Source: Gloeophyllum trabeum ATCC 11539 (taxonomy: Eukaryota; Basidiomycota; Agaricomycetes; Gloeophyllales; Gloeophyllaceae). From it: 64,000 nt of DNA. Location: positions 405,964 to 469,963 of the forward strand of contig NW_006920411.1 in assembly GCF_000344685.1 (NCBI RefSeq), read 5' to 3'. The number at the start of each line of letters is the position of its first letter. Within the stretch, counting starts at the first letter, position 1. Positions 21,638 through 32,920 of the stretch are shown here, in pieces. A model generated the notes under the pieces. The model worked only from the letters and a program-made list of their open reading frames with translations. It did not search any database and was not told the DNA's origin. Made by a program: the position numbers and the translations under genes.

Positions 21638-24600
21638 ATGACTGGCATGAACGTAGGAAAATCGACCATGACGAGGAGGAGGAAGAGCTCGAGAGTAGGC
21701 TCGGATTCCGCAGTTGATGGGTTAAAGGCGAAGAGCAGAGATGTAGACGGCGATGGTGAGCTGCACGCCATTAAGGACGAGCTGAAGAAGGAGGCGAAGG
21801 AGGTGAAGGAGAAGCTCCGGAAGGTGAGTAGGGCTTACGGTTAGTGCGAACCTGAGGCGAGCATTAACGCTGGTTCTGTCTATAGGAGGATCCGAAATAC
21901 CGTAACTTCTTTACTAGTCGAAGGTTCCTATTCCCTCTAGGCATCTTTGGTACGTCCCCATACCTGACCGAGAGTTGCCATCCACCTGACCTTTGATGAA
22001 TCAGTCGGTCTCCTGCTGGGATTCATATTCATCAAACCGGTCGACATCCCAGACATCCCCGCCAGTCTAGCCGTCCTCTTGAGTGAATACGACATCTCTC
22101 TACCAGAGTTCCCACAACTCGACTTGTCTAGGGTTGAGACGGAGTGGCGGAGGCTCACGAGCAATATACCCGAGATATGGAAACTGAATAACGACGGCCG
22201 CGAGTTCCAGGTTGGAGACCAGATGGCTGCGCGAGGGCTAAGTGCTATGTACCCGGTCGTACTGATCCCTGGGGTGATATCCACTGTACGTCACGCAATG
22301 CTATCCTGCTCTGCCCCAAGGTTCAGTAAACTTGAATGTGTCCAAGGGTCTGGAATCGTGGTCAACATCACCCGAGTACCGCACCTTTTTTAGACAGAAA
22401 ATGTGGGGCGGCTTCCACATGGTCCAACAAGTGACCTTCAACAAAGACAAATGGATGGCTGCCTTGATGCTTGATCCAGTCACCGGCCTCGATCCCGCTG
22501 GCGCAAAGGTCAGAGCTGCAGAAGGGATTGACGCTGCAAGTAGTTTTATACACGGATATTGGATTTGGTTTGGATTGCCTTCCAGCTGGAAGACACGAAG
22601 CTCACTGCTACCCTGCAGGTCAAAAATCGTAGAGAATTTGGCTGTGGTCAACTATGATACCAACAACCTATACTTGGCACCGTACGACTGGCGACTATCA
22701 TACTATAATCTAGAGGAAAGGGACGGATACTTTTCGAAACTGAAAGCGATGATAGAGGGTTTCAAGTGAGCACTGCGTCTTTCACGCGCACTCCTGACCG
22801 ACACAGACTCTCAGGAAACGACAAGGACGGAAAGTAGTCTTGACGGCTCATTCCATGGGCAGCACGGTACGTTTTCATTTGGCTTGTGTGCCGTGAAACC
22901 TGATCGCTGTGAACATCTTTTCTACAGGTTCTCCTGGTACGCAGTTTCGCAGGTTTCGCTGCATCAATGCTAATCAGGTCTCCCTCAGTATTTGTACGTA
23001 TGCCGTCCTTCTGTTCTCGGCATCTCTCCACCTATGTCTTTGTAACTTGCTCTGAATAGCTTTAAATGGGTCGAGTCACCGCACCATGGAGGAGGTGGAT
23101 CTGAATGGGTCGAAGTATGTTCATAGGACAGTCCGTTATCAGTGGCTAATCTTATGCGCGCAGAACCATGTGGAGGCTGTTATTTCCGTGGCCGGAACTC
23201 ATCTGGTGAGCTAGTCGTGACATTCCATACCCCATGATTCACCTGTTCACTGAAAACGATAGGGCGTCGTGGGTGTCATCCGATTTTACTCCTACGACAC
23301 GACTTAGAATATTTCGTAGGCAAAAGCGATGGCTGCTTTCTTATCAGGAGAGATGAAGGACACGGTCCAGATGAATCCCGCTGCCACATACGGTGTGTGA
23401 TATTCAACTATCAACCGGTCAAGACCTACATGCGCGATATTACCCGTAGTGCTAGAACGCTTCTTCTCGAGAAAGGAGCGAGGCAAGCTCTTCCGCTCCT
23501 GGCCAGGAAGCGCCAGTATGTGGGTAAAGGTACGTCGCTCGTTACATTTCGTACGGTATCGTATTCGGACCATCGCTATCATGCAGGGCGGAAATGCCGT
23601 GTGGGGAAACGGCACCTTCGCCCCGGACGATGCGGAGAATGCGTCCCATACACACGGCGAACTCATCGCGTTCCGCCACGCGCTGGCTACGACGCAGGAC
23701 TTGGAGGTTGGGAATATGACCGCGGACCAGGCGGGGACGTGGGTATTGGAGCACACACCTACGACGTTCCAGGTGCGCTCGTTGTCCTGCGTCCGGACGA
23801 TCTAGAGGCTTACGATGCGTAGAAAATGATGGCGACTAACTACTCGAACGGGATTGAGAGAGATGAAGAGCAGCTTGCGAGGAATAACCTTGATCATAGA
23901 AAGTGGACTAATCCGCTCGAGGTCCAGTGAGTCTGCGGCATCCGCGCTTGGTCGCGGAGTGTTGACAAACGCCCAGACTCCCATATGCTCCGTCCATGAA
24001 GTATTACTGCGTTTACGGACACGGCAAAGAAACAGAGGTACGTGTCTCAACCTACCTTGCGCCTCTGCAACTACAAACTAGTTTCTTCTATACAGCGATC
24101 CTACTGGTACGTTCCTTCCTGAGCGAGGCCTAGCCGTGAGTAACGTCCCGCACCAGGTACGCGAGAGGCGAGTTCGAACACGACGAGTCCTCTCCCGACG
24201 GGAGCAACGCGATGTGCTCCAACGCCTCCGACTGCCTCACCCCGCGCGCGCCGCTCGACTTGCCGCTCATGCGGCGCAGCTGGATCGACGCCGAGTACAC
24301 GGACGAGGCCGCGCAGCCCAAGGTACCCTGCTCTCCGGAATGCCTGGTCGGACTGGCTGACGTGGGGGCGCGCAGATCCGGAACGGCGTGAAGATGGGCG
24401 AGGGCGACGGGACGGTGAGCCTGCTCAGCCTCGGCGCGATGTGCGTGGAGGGGTGGAAGCGGAAGCGGTGGAACCCCGCGGGGATCAAGGTCGTCACCGT
24501 CGAGGTGCGCTCTCCTCCTCCCACTCCTCCTCCCGAGGAATACTCGCTCACTCACCGCTTGTAGCTCCCGCACCGCCCGATCCCGAGCATCCCCCGCGGC

Positions 24601-24750
24601 GGCGCGAACACGAGCGACCACGTCGACATCCTCGGCTCGACGGCGCTGAACGAGATCATATTGAAGGTGGCGACGGGCGCGGGGGCGGAGGTGGAAGACC
24701 AGTTCGTGTCGAACATACGCGAGTACGCGCGGCGGGTGCAGTGGGATTGA
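21638..24750 (+). CDS. LRO1: Phospholipid:diacylglycerol acyltransferase (LCAT family)
   Basis: Makes triacylglycerol by moving an acyl chain from phospholipid to diacylglycerol at the ER. About 14 exons (first 21638-21823, second 21886-21949, third 22005-22285). Order of features: basic N-terminus with a Lys-rich coiled segment, one membrane anchor FPLGIFVGLLLGFIFIKP near residue 80, VVLIPGVIS, LESWSTSPEYRTFFRQKMWGG (lid region), YDTNNLYLAPYDWRLSYYNLE, nucleophile elbow VVLTAHSMGST near 22840, HHGGGGSEWVE-like and ISVAGTHLGVVKA segments, GNAVWGNGTFAPDD, YCVYGHGKETERSYWY, the acid GEGDGTVSLLSLG near 24400 and the histidine SDHVDILG near 24617. All three catalytic residues (Ser, Asp, His) are intact. 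Stop TGA at 24748. Exon borders between 22.8 and 24.1 kb are approximate. Confidence 0.92.
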
Positions 24751-24961
24751 GTGTCGGGAGCGGGCGGGGGGTGGTAGGCTTAGATGTCATGATCGCGGTA
24801 TTTATGGATGTAATGTATCGGTACGCATACTGACCGTCACGCCGAGTGTTACGAGATGCGTGATCGCGAAATGCGCGTATTGCATTATATCACAAGACCA
24901 ATAGAGAAAACCCATCCAACAACCAACCCAACCCAAACCCAAACCCAAGCCCTCGCAACCC

Positions 24962-27531
24962 TCACGCCTTCCCCTCCCCCCTCCCCTCACCGTACCGCCC
25001 CTCCGCCCACGCCACCGCATCGCGCCTCCCGCGCTCGACGTCCACGCCGAACCAGATCACCAGCGACGCGGCGGCGCAGAGCGCGAAGAGGAAGGGGAAG
25101 CCGTGCCAGTTGTCGCCCGTGCGGTTGATGATGGCCTGGATGACGTTCGGGCCGACCATCGAGGACGCGCGGTTGGAGAGGCCGAAGAGGCCGAAGAACT
25201 GGGGGGGGGCGGGGGTCAGGGTTGTATGTGTAACGTGGGCAGGGGGAGGGGAGGGGTTGTACGTGTAACGTGCGAGGGGGGAGGGAGGGGTTGTATGTGG
25301 GAGGGAGGGAGGGAGGAGGGGAGAGAAGGGAGGGGGGAGGGCACGCACCATGTTATCGAACCCCGGCGGGGTGAGCTCCGCCATCATCGTCTGCGAGAAG
25401 GCATAGTACGGCGCCTGGAAGAGGCCGAAGACGACGTTGTAGAACCTGTTTCGTTCCATTCGTCATGCGGGGGTGCGAGGGGGGAGGGGGAGGGCAGGGC
25501 CAACGCACCAGAACTCCCAGGCGTTGTGGAACCCGATCTTGTCCGTCCACATCCCGATCATGCCCCACAGCGGGATGAGTATCGTGACCACGTTCGTCAC
25601 CACGAACTGCACCCGACGCACGTATCATCAGCACGTATCCCACCACCCGCACCCACACCCGCACCCGCACCCACTCCCGCCCGCCAAAACCCAAACCCAA
25701 GCCCAAACCCAAACCCAAACCCACTCACCATGCGCTTCGTGCTCACCCGCCAATACCGCTGGACGTACCAGAACGCGAGCGTGCTCGCGGTGCTCGTGCC
25801 CGCCTGCGCGAGCCCGAGGTACGTGTTCTGCAAGAAGGAGAAGGAGAACTTGGTGTTCTGGCAGAGGGAGACGAGCGTGCCGGTGGTGTTCAGGCCCTGT
25901 TGAGCGTCAGCTTTGGTTGCTTTCGGTGCCGTTTCCGTTCCCTTCGTTTCGAACGGTGGAGGAGGGGGAGGGGGGAGGGGAAAGGGGAAGGGGTGAGAGA
26001 AAGGGGAAAGGAAAAGCAAGGAAAGGAAAAGAAACTCACGTCCGCCAACAAAAAGAACGCGAACAGATAGACAAACGTGTACGGCAGCCCGCGCCACTCC
26101 CTTGCTGCCATTCCGATCTGCTTCCATCCGACCGTGAGGTAGTGTTCGCCGGCCGGGAGGGGCGGGCCGGGGCGGGGTTGTTGGAAGATGACTGGGGGGG
26201 GCGGTTAGTGGGTGATTTTTGTGGGGGAGGGAGGCGGAGGGAGGAGGGGATGGGATGGGAGGGAGAGAGGAAGGGGAGGGAGGGGAAGGGGACGTACACC
26301 ACCAGATCCCGGTGAGCACCCAGTACCCGTTCGTGCTGTCATTGCAGTCAGCAAGCGCGGACCGGGGACGGCAAGCAAGGCACAGGCCGAACCAGGGAGG
26401 AAGGAGAAAGGGAGGGAACGAGGGACGGACAAGGGAAGAAGGACGTACAGCACGATAACGTAATTGTTCACCTTCGGGTCGTTCGCGAGCGGGAGGAGGA
26501 GGGAGAGGTTGAGGCACAGCGTCGCGATGTACCCGATATTGCTATGCGTCTGTCCGCCCAATTTCATCAGCGTCATCCCATCCCACCCCTCCCCCCAACC
26601 CAAACACTCACCGTGCTGATATTGCTGACGCGATTCTTCTCGAGACTCTCCTCGCGCTCCCACTCCTCGCGGCTGACCTCCCCGCGGTCGTACTTGTCGC
26701 GGAGCAGGCGCGCGCGCGGGGTGTTGCGCGCGAGGCGCGGGAAGAGGGCGGCGTAGAAGACGAGGGTGGCGCCGTAGGCGATGAAGCCGAGCATGTAGAG
26801 CGCCATGGCGGTGTGCCAGCGGGCGGCGGCTGGGGACGGGGGTTAATTGGGGATGAAAGGGAGGGGAGGAAAAAGACGCACAGGTGAGCGCCATGCTCGC
26901 GAACTGGGCGGCCCAGCAGATGACGGTCACGACGAGCAGGAGCCAGCGGCCGAAGGTGCCGTAGTCCGCGGCGGAGCCGATGGTCGTGAAGATCAGGGTC
27001 ATCACCTGGGGCATCGTGAGATCTCAGCATGTACAGGAAGAGGAGGAGGCCGCGACGCACCGCGAAACACAGCCCGTTCGCAATGAGCACGACCGAGCTC
27101 ACGGAGCGCACGCCGCGCCCCCAGGGGACAACGCACTTGCCGCTGGCGCCGGGCGCGGTGCACGAGCTGCCCGCGCCGGCGACGGGGTCGTAGCCGGCCG
27201 CGGTCGCCCAGGACTGGAAGAGCGTCATCGAGTAGCCTGCAAGTTGGGTGGGTGGCGCAGTTAGTTTAGCTCGGACGGGGAGGGCGTACCGTTCGGCCCG
27301 ACGCCGTTGTCGCCGTTGTAGTACACTGCCAGAGGTGAGGGGGCTACTGGCGAGGGAGGAAGGGGGCGCACGGTAGTAGCTCCACAGCTCTTTCCGCGTC
27401 ACGACGGGCTCGTCGATGCCGATCTCCTCGACGACCTCGCCGGTGCTCGTGCTCGCCGGGACCTTCGTGTCCACCGCGAGTTCAGTGTCGTGCTCGGGGA
27501 CGGGGATCTCGGGCGCGGGCAGGCGGGACAT
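24962..27531 (-). CDS. Atg22-type vacuolar effluxer (MFS)
   Basis: Multi-exon minus-strand gene starting MSRLPAPEIPVPEHDTEL at 27531 (exon 1 ends 27372) and ending GEGRGEGKA at 24962. Joined exons give a cytosolic N-terminus, RKELWSYYLYYNGDNGVGP, then about 11-12 hydrophobic helices: SSVVLIANGLCFAV, LLLVVTVICWAAQFASMAL, MALYMLGFIAYGATLVFYAA, IATLCLNLSLLLPL, NYVIVLTNGYWVLTGIWW, YTFVYLFAFFLLADGLNTTG, and WEFWFYNVVFGLFQAP with FFGLFGLSNRASSMVGP near the end. These match Atg22 proteins, which export amino acids from the vacuole after autophagy. Paralogues of Atg22 exist in basidiomycetes, so orthology to yeast ATG22 is not certain. The introns are strikingly C-rich on the sense strand, except the one after codon KRM, which is G-rich (see findings). 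Confidence 0.86.
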
Positions 27532-27891
27532 CCTGGCGTCGAGGGAGAGGAGGGAAGGAGGAAGAGGCCGGTGCAGAGTTTAGTAGCAGCACTGATGTTG
27601 TTGGGTGCGTGCGGGGTCACGCGATAAGATAACGTCCTTCGGCCCGTTCGACCTTCCCCTTATCTCCTCTTGCTCCTCATAGTCACGTCCGGTATAGTTG
27701 CCATTGCCGGAGTCTTCACAGAGTAAGGCTGATAAAATACTCGTCAACAAACTCCTCGTGAGCAGAGGGAGGGAGTCAACCCCGGAGATCTGGAGCAGAT
27801 CTCGACATACGAGCCACGTGGCCGGCATTTTACCCCAGGCACGGCGATCGCCATCCAATCCGCGCCTCCTCCTTTGTCTCCCGCAGGGGGC
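27532..27891. other. Upstream region of the Atg22-like gene
   Basis: 360 bases without coding signal between the gene start and the repeat island. Confidence 0.5.
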
Positions 27892-28035
27892 ATCAGCTGG
27901 AGAATTCCGTGAACCCGACTACCTCGACCGCCTCTAATCGGCGGTCATGGGGTCCTGCTCATATAATCGCCCCCTCATTGGTCAGAACAGCAATCTCGCG
28001 GCAACCGCGATTTTTCGCCGACCGTAGATTAGATC
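27892..28035 (+). repeat. Inverted-repeat arm A of a dispersed element
   Basis: This segment is related to the reverse complement of about 31950-32041 plus 32501-32525. Shared stretches include GAATTC-GTGAACCCGACTAC, the ACCGCCTCT-ATCGGCGG block and TCATGGGGTCCTGCT. It lacks the MITE that splits arm B, so 27920-27921 (TA) is the empty site. Probably the ends of one large or two related elements. Confidence 0.7.
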
Positions 28036-28053
28036 ACGCCGCTGTGGAAATTA

Positions 28054-28492
28054 GGGTGCGGTGTAAAAGTCGCTCATTATTTACACTGTTATAAACTGCT
28101 GTTAATAACAGGTTATCAACAGACCCCTCTAGGCAAGGCCAATTTGGGTGTTAAAAACTCCCCCTATCGGTAGCCTGGAATCCACCATGCACCGGTAGAG
28201 GACCATACCCGTAAGTCAAATATCACTGGGACATCATGTTGTAAAGACCCCCTAATGTACTTCAGCTTGCAGAGTGCACGTCAAACAGCTCCCGGAGAGT
28301 GCAGTGGAGGCCTACCGGGCTTTTTAAACTGCACAAGTGTTTTTGACAATGTCGATATGTCTTTTTAACGTGTAATTAACCCGTTTCAAACCAAATGTTA
28401 TTAACTGTTAATAACCCTGTTAAAAAGGGCTTCGGAGCGTGCCATGTTATTAACATATGTTACAAAGTCCTGACGAATTATTCACCGCACTC
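28054..28492. mobile_element. TA-flanked MITE, family 1
   Basis: The left end GGGTGCGGTGTAAAAGTCG and the reverse complement of the right end, GAGTGCGGTGAATAATTCG, are terminal inverted repeats, with further similarity inward at TTAATAACA motifs. TA dinucleotides flank both sides (28052-28053 and 28493-28494). There is no transposase frame, so it is non-autonomous; TA target duplication suggests a Tc1/mariner-type source. Confidence 0.68.
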
Positions 28493-28494
28493 TA

Positions 28495-29304
28495 GTGGAA
28501 ATGAGACATTGGCAGCGAGAGAGCATTGGAGATCCTTCCTGCATTGCTGGTTAACTGGGTGAGATGTTTGTGTCATCGGTGGAGGAGCCACGCATGGACA
28601 TCACCCACGAGAGGACCCAAAGCTGGCGGGAAGATCATGAGATATCAGATACGGTCGCATGTGAAGAGATAGTTGAGAGTTTACAGAGGTGCAGTACACA
28701 CTCTATTACAACAGATGTCCGAGCACCAAAGAAAGTACAGCACTGAATCATTCATCACTGTCTGTATTCTTTCTTCTGTGTTCTAGGAGCGTTGAAAATG
28801 GATAATTCTAATCAGCAACCTGAGAGCAACAACCCCGGGTTGTTTGCTTACAAATCAACAACCCCCCCAGAATTGATTTACTGTAGATAATATGTTTTTG
28901 TCACTTTTGTCACTGCCCTATTTGTAGACATTCCTAGTACTGGTACCTCACATAATGCTCCTGGTCCAGATCCAGGAGCCGCTGCTAGCTGCTCAAGCAT
29001 CTGAGAAGTCCATGGAGTCCATGATGGACCTCTGCCTATCAGCCGGATGGACCCATGGACCCCAGTCTGCCTGGGGGGATGTGAGTGTGTAATTGTGTAA
29101 TTTGTGTTAAATAATGAAAATGCAAGCCGGAGGCAAGCATCACATAGTGTGTGTCCAATGCAGTCAGATGGGAGGTCCACTCAACCATACATGTCATTAA
29201 CAATAAAAAATATTGGAAATCCATCAGTGTGTTCCCTGTATGCATGATTTATGTATATTGGGGTTTGTCTATTGTTTTGGGAGACTCAATTGGTGTAAGT
29301 TCAA
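28495..29304. other. Repeat-island sequence without clear features
   Basis: No coding signal. A short segment at about 28797-28838 (GATAATTCTAATCAGCAAC, then GAGAGCAACAACCCC) matches the reverse complement of about 31850-31900, showing that inverted homology between arms A and B extends inside. Confidence 0.5.
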
Positions 29305-30147
29305 GGGTCACTGAGTCTCAGGTAGGCTCGTGACCAGCCTGTCGTACCAACATTGAGGGCAGAATATTGGTAGAATGGCTGGTGGATTTGGCGTGGGAAT
29401 CCGGTATACGCAACTTAACTCTATTTTGCCCAGCAGCTGCTGTCATTTTTGAGCTGAGATTGTAAAATATACCTGCCCTCATGTACTTTAAGCCTGCCCT
29501 CATGTATTTGAGCCTGCCCTGCAGACGATCGAGATCGAGTAAGAAATGGTCTACAAATGTGATTCGATCCTCGCGGGTTTGACTTAGAATCTGTTGAGCA
29601 CACTTGCCTCAGCCTGCTTGTCGCCACAAGTACATATCTGCATCTCTGACCATAATGTCTAACAGACATCAGATGCCCAACACTGCGGAGGAAATACTGG
29701 CCCGCTCTGCACATTCTCGATGGCTCCCCACTGGGCATCCAATTTCATGCAGAAGAGAGTTTATACGAGCTATATTCATTATACGGAGCTAGTAGAATAT
29801 GAGGAGGTGAGCATGGAGGCAAGCTGATCCTTACGCGTAGTGGGACTTAGACACATCAAGGTCACGCTACCGCGATTTGTAGTGGGATTACAACGTTTCT
29901 TACTCGACTACAACGGTTCTACTCAACTACAAATTTTTATTACTCGACTACAAAACCCGACAACCATTACAATCGGCAGCCTTCGGTGGTCTTTGGCTGT
30001 GTCGGCTTGCACGGCTGGCTCTCGGCATGCGACTTAAGTCGCGTATACCGAGTTCCCACGACAAATCTACCAGCCTCTCTAGCCTGATTCTGCCCTCAAT
30101 CAGGCTACGAGAGGGTGGTCACAAGGCTAAGTCTCAGGCCACTGGAT
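29305..30147. mobile_element. Element with about 113-base inverted terminal repeats
   Basis: Bases 29305-29417 and 30035-30147 are inverted copies of each other at roughly three-quarters identity; shared blocks include TTGAGGGCAGAAT, GGATTTGGCGTGGGAA (GATTTGTCGTGGGAA in the other arm) and CGGTATACGC. The interior has a run of short ACTCGACTACAA-like units (about 29898-29960) and no protein-coding content. It behaves like a non-autonomous DNA transposon; its superfamily is not clear. A second copy of its interior and right arm follows the N gap. Confidence 0.62.
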
Positions 30148-30363
30148 GGAGATCTGCCACTGGTACTTGTGGTCACAGTGGGCCCTTCATTCGTACAGTA
30201 ATGCATTGCATCACATGCAGCATGGTCCATGGTCAGCAGTAGCTTCTGACTGCTAACTGGGAGAGCCTCAGCCTAATTTTCAAAAATTTTATATGTAGCT
30301 ATGTACATAGAGTGAAGTCCAAGTAACCAGATTCAATGGACTGGTAGAGCTTGATGTCACATG
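29431..30363 (+). repeat. Direct repeat copy 1 (933 bases)
   Basis: Identical as far as I can read to 30868-31800, at an offset of 1,437 bases. It begins at CAGCAGCTGCTGTC and stops matching after GATGTCACATG. Copy 2 starts exactly at the right edge of the N gap. Confidence 0.9.
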
Positions 30364-30368
30364 GACAA

Positions 30369-30448
30369 TGTTAGGAAGCGATGTCCTAACTAGTCGTCTT
30401 GAGATAACTGGGCCACGTGCCAACAGTTATGTCGTCACTACCTCAGTA
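30369..30448 (+). repeat. LTR-like fragment cut by the gap
   Basis: 80 bases starting TGTTAGGAAGCGATGTCC match 36149-36228 at 75 of 80 positions. Both start with TG and a GTTAGGA/TCCTAAC short inverted repeat, typical of a retrotransposon LTR start. The rest is lost in the N run. Confidence 0.6.
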
Positions 30449-30867
30449 NNNNNNNNNNNNNNNNNNNNNNNNNNNNNNNNNNNNNNNNNNNNNNNNNNNN
30501 NNNNNNNNNNNNNNNNNNNNNNNNNNNNNNNNNNNNNNNNNNNNNNNNNNNNNNNNNNNNNNNNNNNNNNNNNNNNNNNNNNNNNNNNNNNNNNNNNNNN
30601 NNNNNNNNNNNNNNNNNNNNNNNNNNNNNNNNNNNNNNNNNNNNNNNNNNNNNNNNNNNNNNNNNNNNNNNNNNNNNNNNNNNNNNNNNNNNNNNNNNNN
30701 NNNNNNNNNNNNNNNNNNNNNNNNNNNNNNNNNNNNNNNNNNNNNNNNNNNNNNNNNNNNNNNNNNNNNNNNNNNNNNNNNNNNNNNNNNNNNNNNNNNN
30801 NNNNNNNNNNNNNNNNNNNNNNNNNNNNNNNNNNNNNNNNNNNNNNNNNNNNNNNNNNNNNNNNNNN
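30449..30867. other. Assembly gap (419 N)
   Basis: A run of N. Open frames spanning it are meaningless. Confidence 0.99.
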
Positions 30868-31800
30868 CAGCAGCTGCTGTCATTTTTGAGCTGAGATTGT
30901 AAAATATACCTGCCCTCATGTACTTTAAGCCTGCCCTCATGTATTTGAGCCTGCCCTGCAGACGATCGAGATCGAGTAAGAAATGGTCTACAAATGTGAT
31001 TCGATCCTCGCGGGTTTGACTTAGAATCTGTTGAGCACACTTGCCTCAGCCTGCTTGTCGCCACAAGTACATATCTGCATCTCTGACCATAATGTCTAAC
31101 AGACATCAGATGCCCAACACTGCGGAGGAAATACTGGCCCGCTCTGCACATTCTCGATGGCTCCCCACTGGGCATCCAATTTCATGCAGAAGAGAGTTTA
31201 TACGAGCTATATTCATTATACGGAGCTAGTAGAATATGAGGAGGTGAGCATGGAGGCAAGCTGATCCTTACGCGTAGTGGGACTTAGACACATCAAGGTC
31301 ACGCTACCGCGATTTGTAGTGGGATTACAACGTTTCTTACTCGACTACAACGGTTCTACTCAACTACAAATTTTTATTACTCGACTACAAAACCCGACAA
31401 CCATTACAATCGGCAGCCTTCGGTGGTCTTTGGCTGTGTCGGCTTGCACGGCTGGCTCTCGGCATGCGACTTAAGTCGCGTATACCGAGTTCCCACGACA
31501 AATCTACCAGCCTCTCTAGCCTGATTCTGCCCTCAATCAGGCTACGAGAGGGTGGTCACAAGGCTAAGTCTCAGGCCACTGGATGGAGATCTGCCACTGG
31601 TACTTGTGGTCACAGTGGGCCCTTCATTCGTACAGTAATGCATTGCATCACATGCAGCATGGTCCATGGTCAGCAGTAGCTTCTGACTGCTAACTGGGAG
31701 AGCCTCAGCCTAATTTTCAAAAATTTTATATGTAGCTATGTACATAGAGTGAAGTCCAAGTAACCAGATTCAATGGACTGGTAGAGCTTGATGTCACATG
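30868..31800 (+). repeat. Direct repeat copy 2 (933 bases)
   Basis: Second identical copy of 29431-30363, abutting the gap. Includes the right arm of the long-TIR element at about 31472-31584. Confidence 0.9.
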
Positions 31801-31949
31801 TGACCACTGGTGGACAACCAGGGTTTCTGGATAATGGCATGGGTTACTGAGGGGTTGTTGCTCTCAGGGGGGTTGTTGATCAGAATTATCCGTTGAAAAT
31901 AGCCTGTAATTTATTGAACTGTCAGGTTTATCTAATCCAAGGTCGCCGT

Positions 31950-32525
31950 GCAATTGCCATCGCCGCGAGAGCACTCTCCTGACCAATGAGAGGTGATTAT
32001 GCAAGCAGGACCCCATGACCGCCGATCAGAGGCGGTTGAGGTACAGTCGAATCTCCCTTAACCTATAGTGGTCGGTGGAACCCCAAAGTTATGGGTTTTT
32101 AGGGAGTATGGGTTACCAGAGTGTGACCTATTGTGACACTGGCGGGGAGCGTGACAACCGAGGGCCTGCCCGGCATACTCCGGACCCTCTATTATGCTAC
32201 ATATGGGTATATAGCACCATACCAACAGTGTTTTTGGTCTAATCTAGTGAGATCCTGGTCAAACAGGGTCAAAATAATAGTAAATGGCTCCGAAATGGGC
32301 ACACATATGCATCTGATAGGGCTAAAAATAGCTCAAACTATGGGTTTTGACCACCCCAAAAGGTATGGGTTAAGGGTTATGGGAGAGTTATGGGTTTTTA
32401 GTGGTTATTTACTATCTACCAACTCGGTGGAAGCCAAAAACTAAGGGTTAGAGGGGAGTATGGGTTATGGGAGCTATGGGTTAAGAGAGATTCAACTGTA
32501 GTCGGGTTCACAGAATTCCCCAGGC
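31950..32525 (-). repeat. Inverted-repeat arm B, split by a MITE
   Basis: Reverse-complement relative of arm A at 27892-28035. The match continues on both sides of the MITE at 32044-32498 (left part GGGGTCCTGCTTGCATAATC on the minus strand, right part GGAATTCTGTGAACCCGAC). Confidence 0.7.
32044..32498. mobile_element. TA-flanked MITE, family 2, with known empty site
   Basis: Ends are CAGTCGAATCTCCCTTAACC on the left and, reverse-complemented, CAGTTGAATCTCTCTTAACC on the right; the inverted repeat is about 25 bases. TA flanks both sides. The related arm A carries the same flanking sequence with a single TA at 27920-27921, which is the pre-insertion site. No transposase frame. The CAGT...TA pattern fits pogo/Tc1-mariner relatives. 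The interior repeats TATGGGTTA-like motifs. Confidence 0.85.
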
Positions 32526-32920
32526 GATGTCCCTCGGTCTCCTGAGCTCTTCTGGACTCATGTTGATAAGCCTCAGGATTGTCTGACCCCCGAAAACGCG
32601 GACTCAGCACATCGTACAAGCCCCCCGGAGCTTATTCGACACAGCGCTCACACGCCTCTAGGCTTCTAAGGGCTCTAAAAGAATTTTTCTATTTAGCTCT
32701 GGACTTCCTAGCATCCCGAGATGTACACGGACCCATTCCGAGATTTATCGCCGCAAACGTGAGCTCCGGGGTGACTTAACCTATGTAACTTCTAGATGAA
32801 TTAGCCCCGGGGCCCACGGGCACTTCTATTGAGGGGCGTCGTCCTCATGCCCACCCTCCAGCACACTCCCCCTCTCGTTTCCATCGAAATACTGAAGGTG
32901 TGGATGCATACGAGTCACCA
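32526..32920. other. Repeat-island spacer
   Basis: No coding signal or repeat relation detected by eye. Confidence 0.4.

Noticed and set aside
25684..25730. CCCAAA repeats as internal telomeric sequence
   Set aside because: The unit is not the common fungal TTAGGG, and the array lies exactly inside an intron between well-defined exons.
24856..27014. Long open frames on both strands (up to about 300 codons)
   Set aside because: High GC and skewed composition remove stop codons by chance. They are shadows of the Atg22-like exons and their introns, with repetitive Pro/Arg/Ser content.
30368..31175. Open frames spanning the N run
   Set aside because: Residues across the gap are unknown; these are artefacts of unspecified bases.
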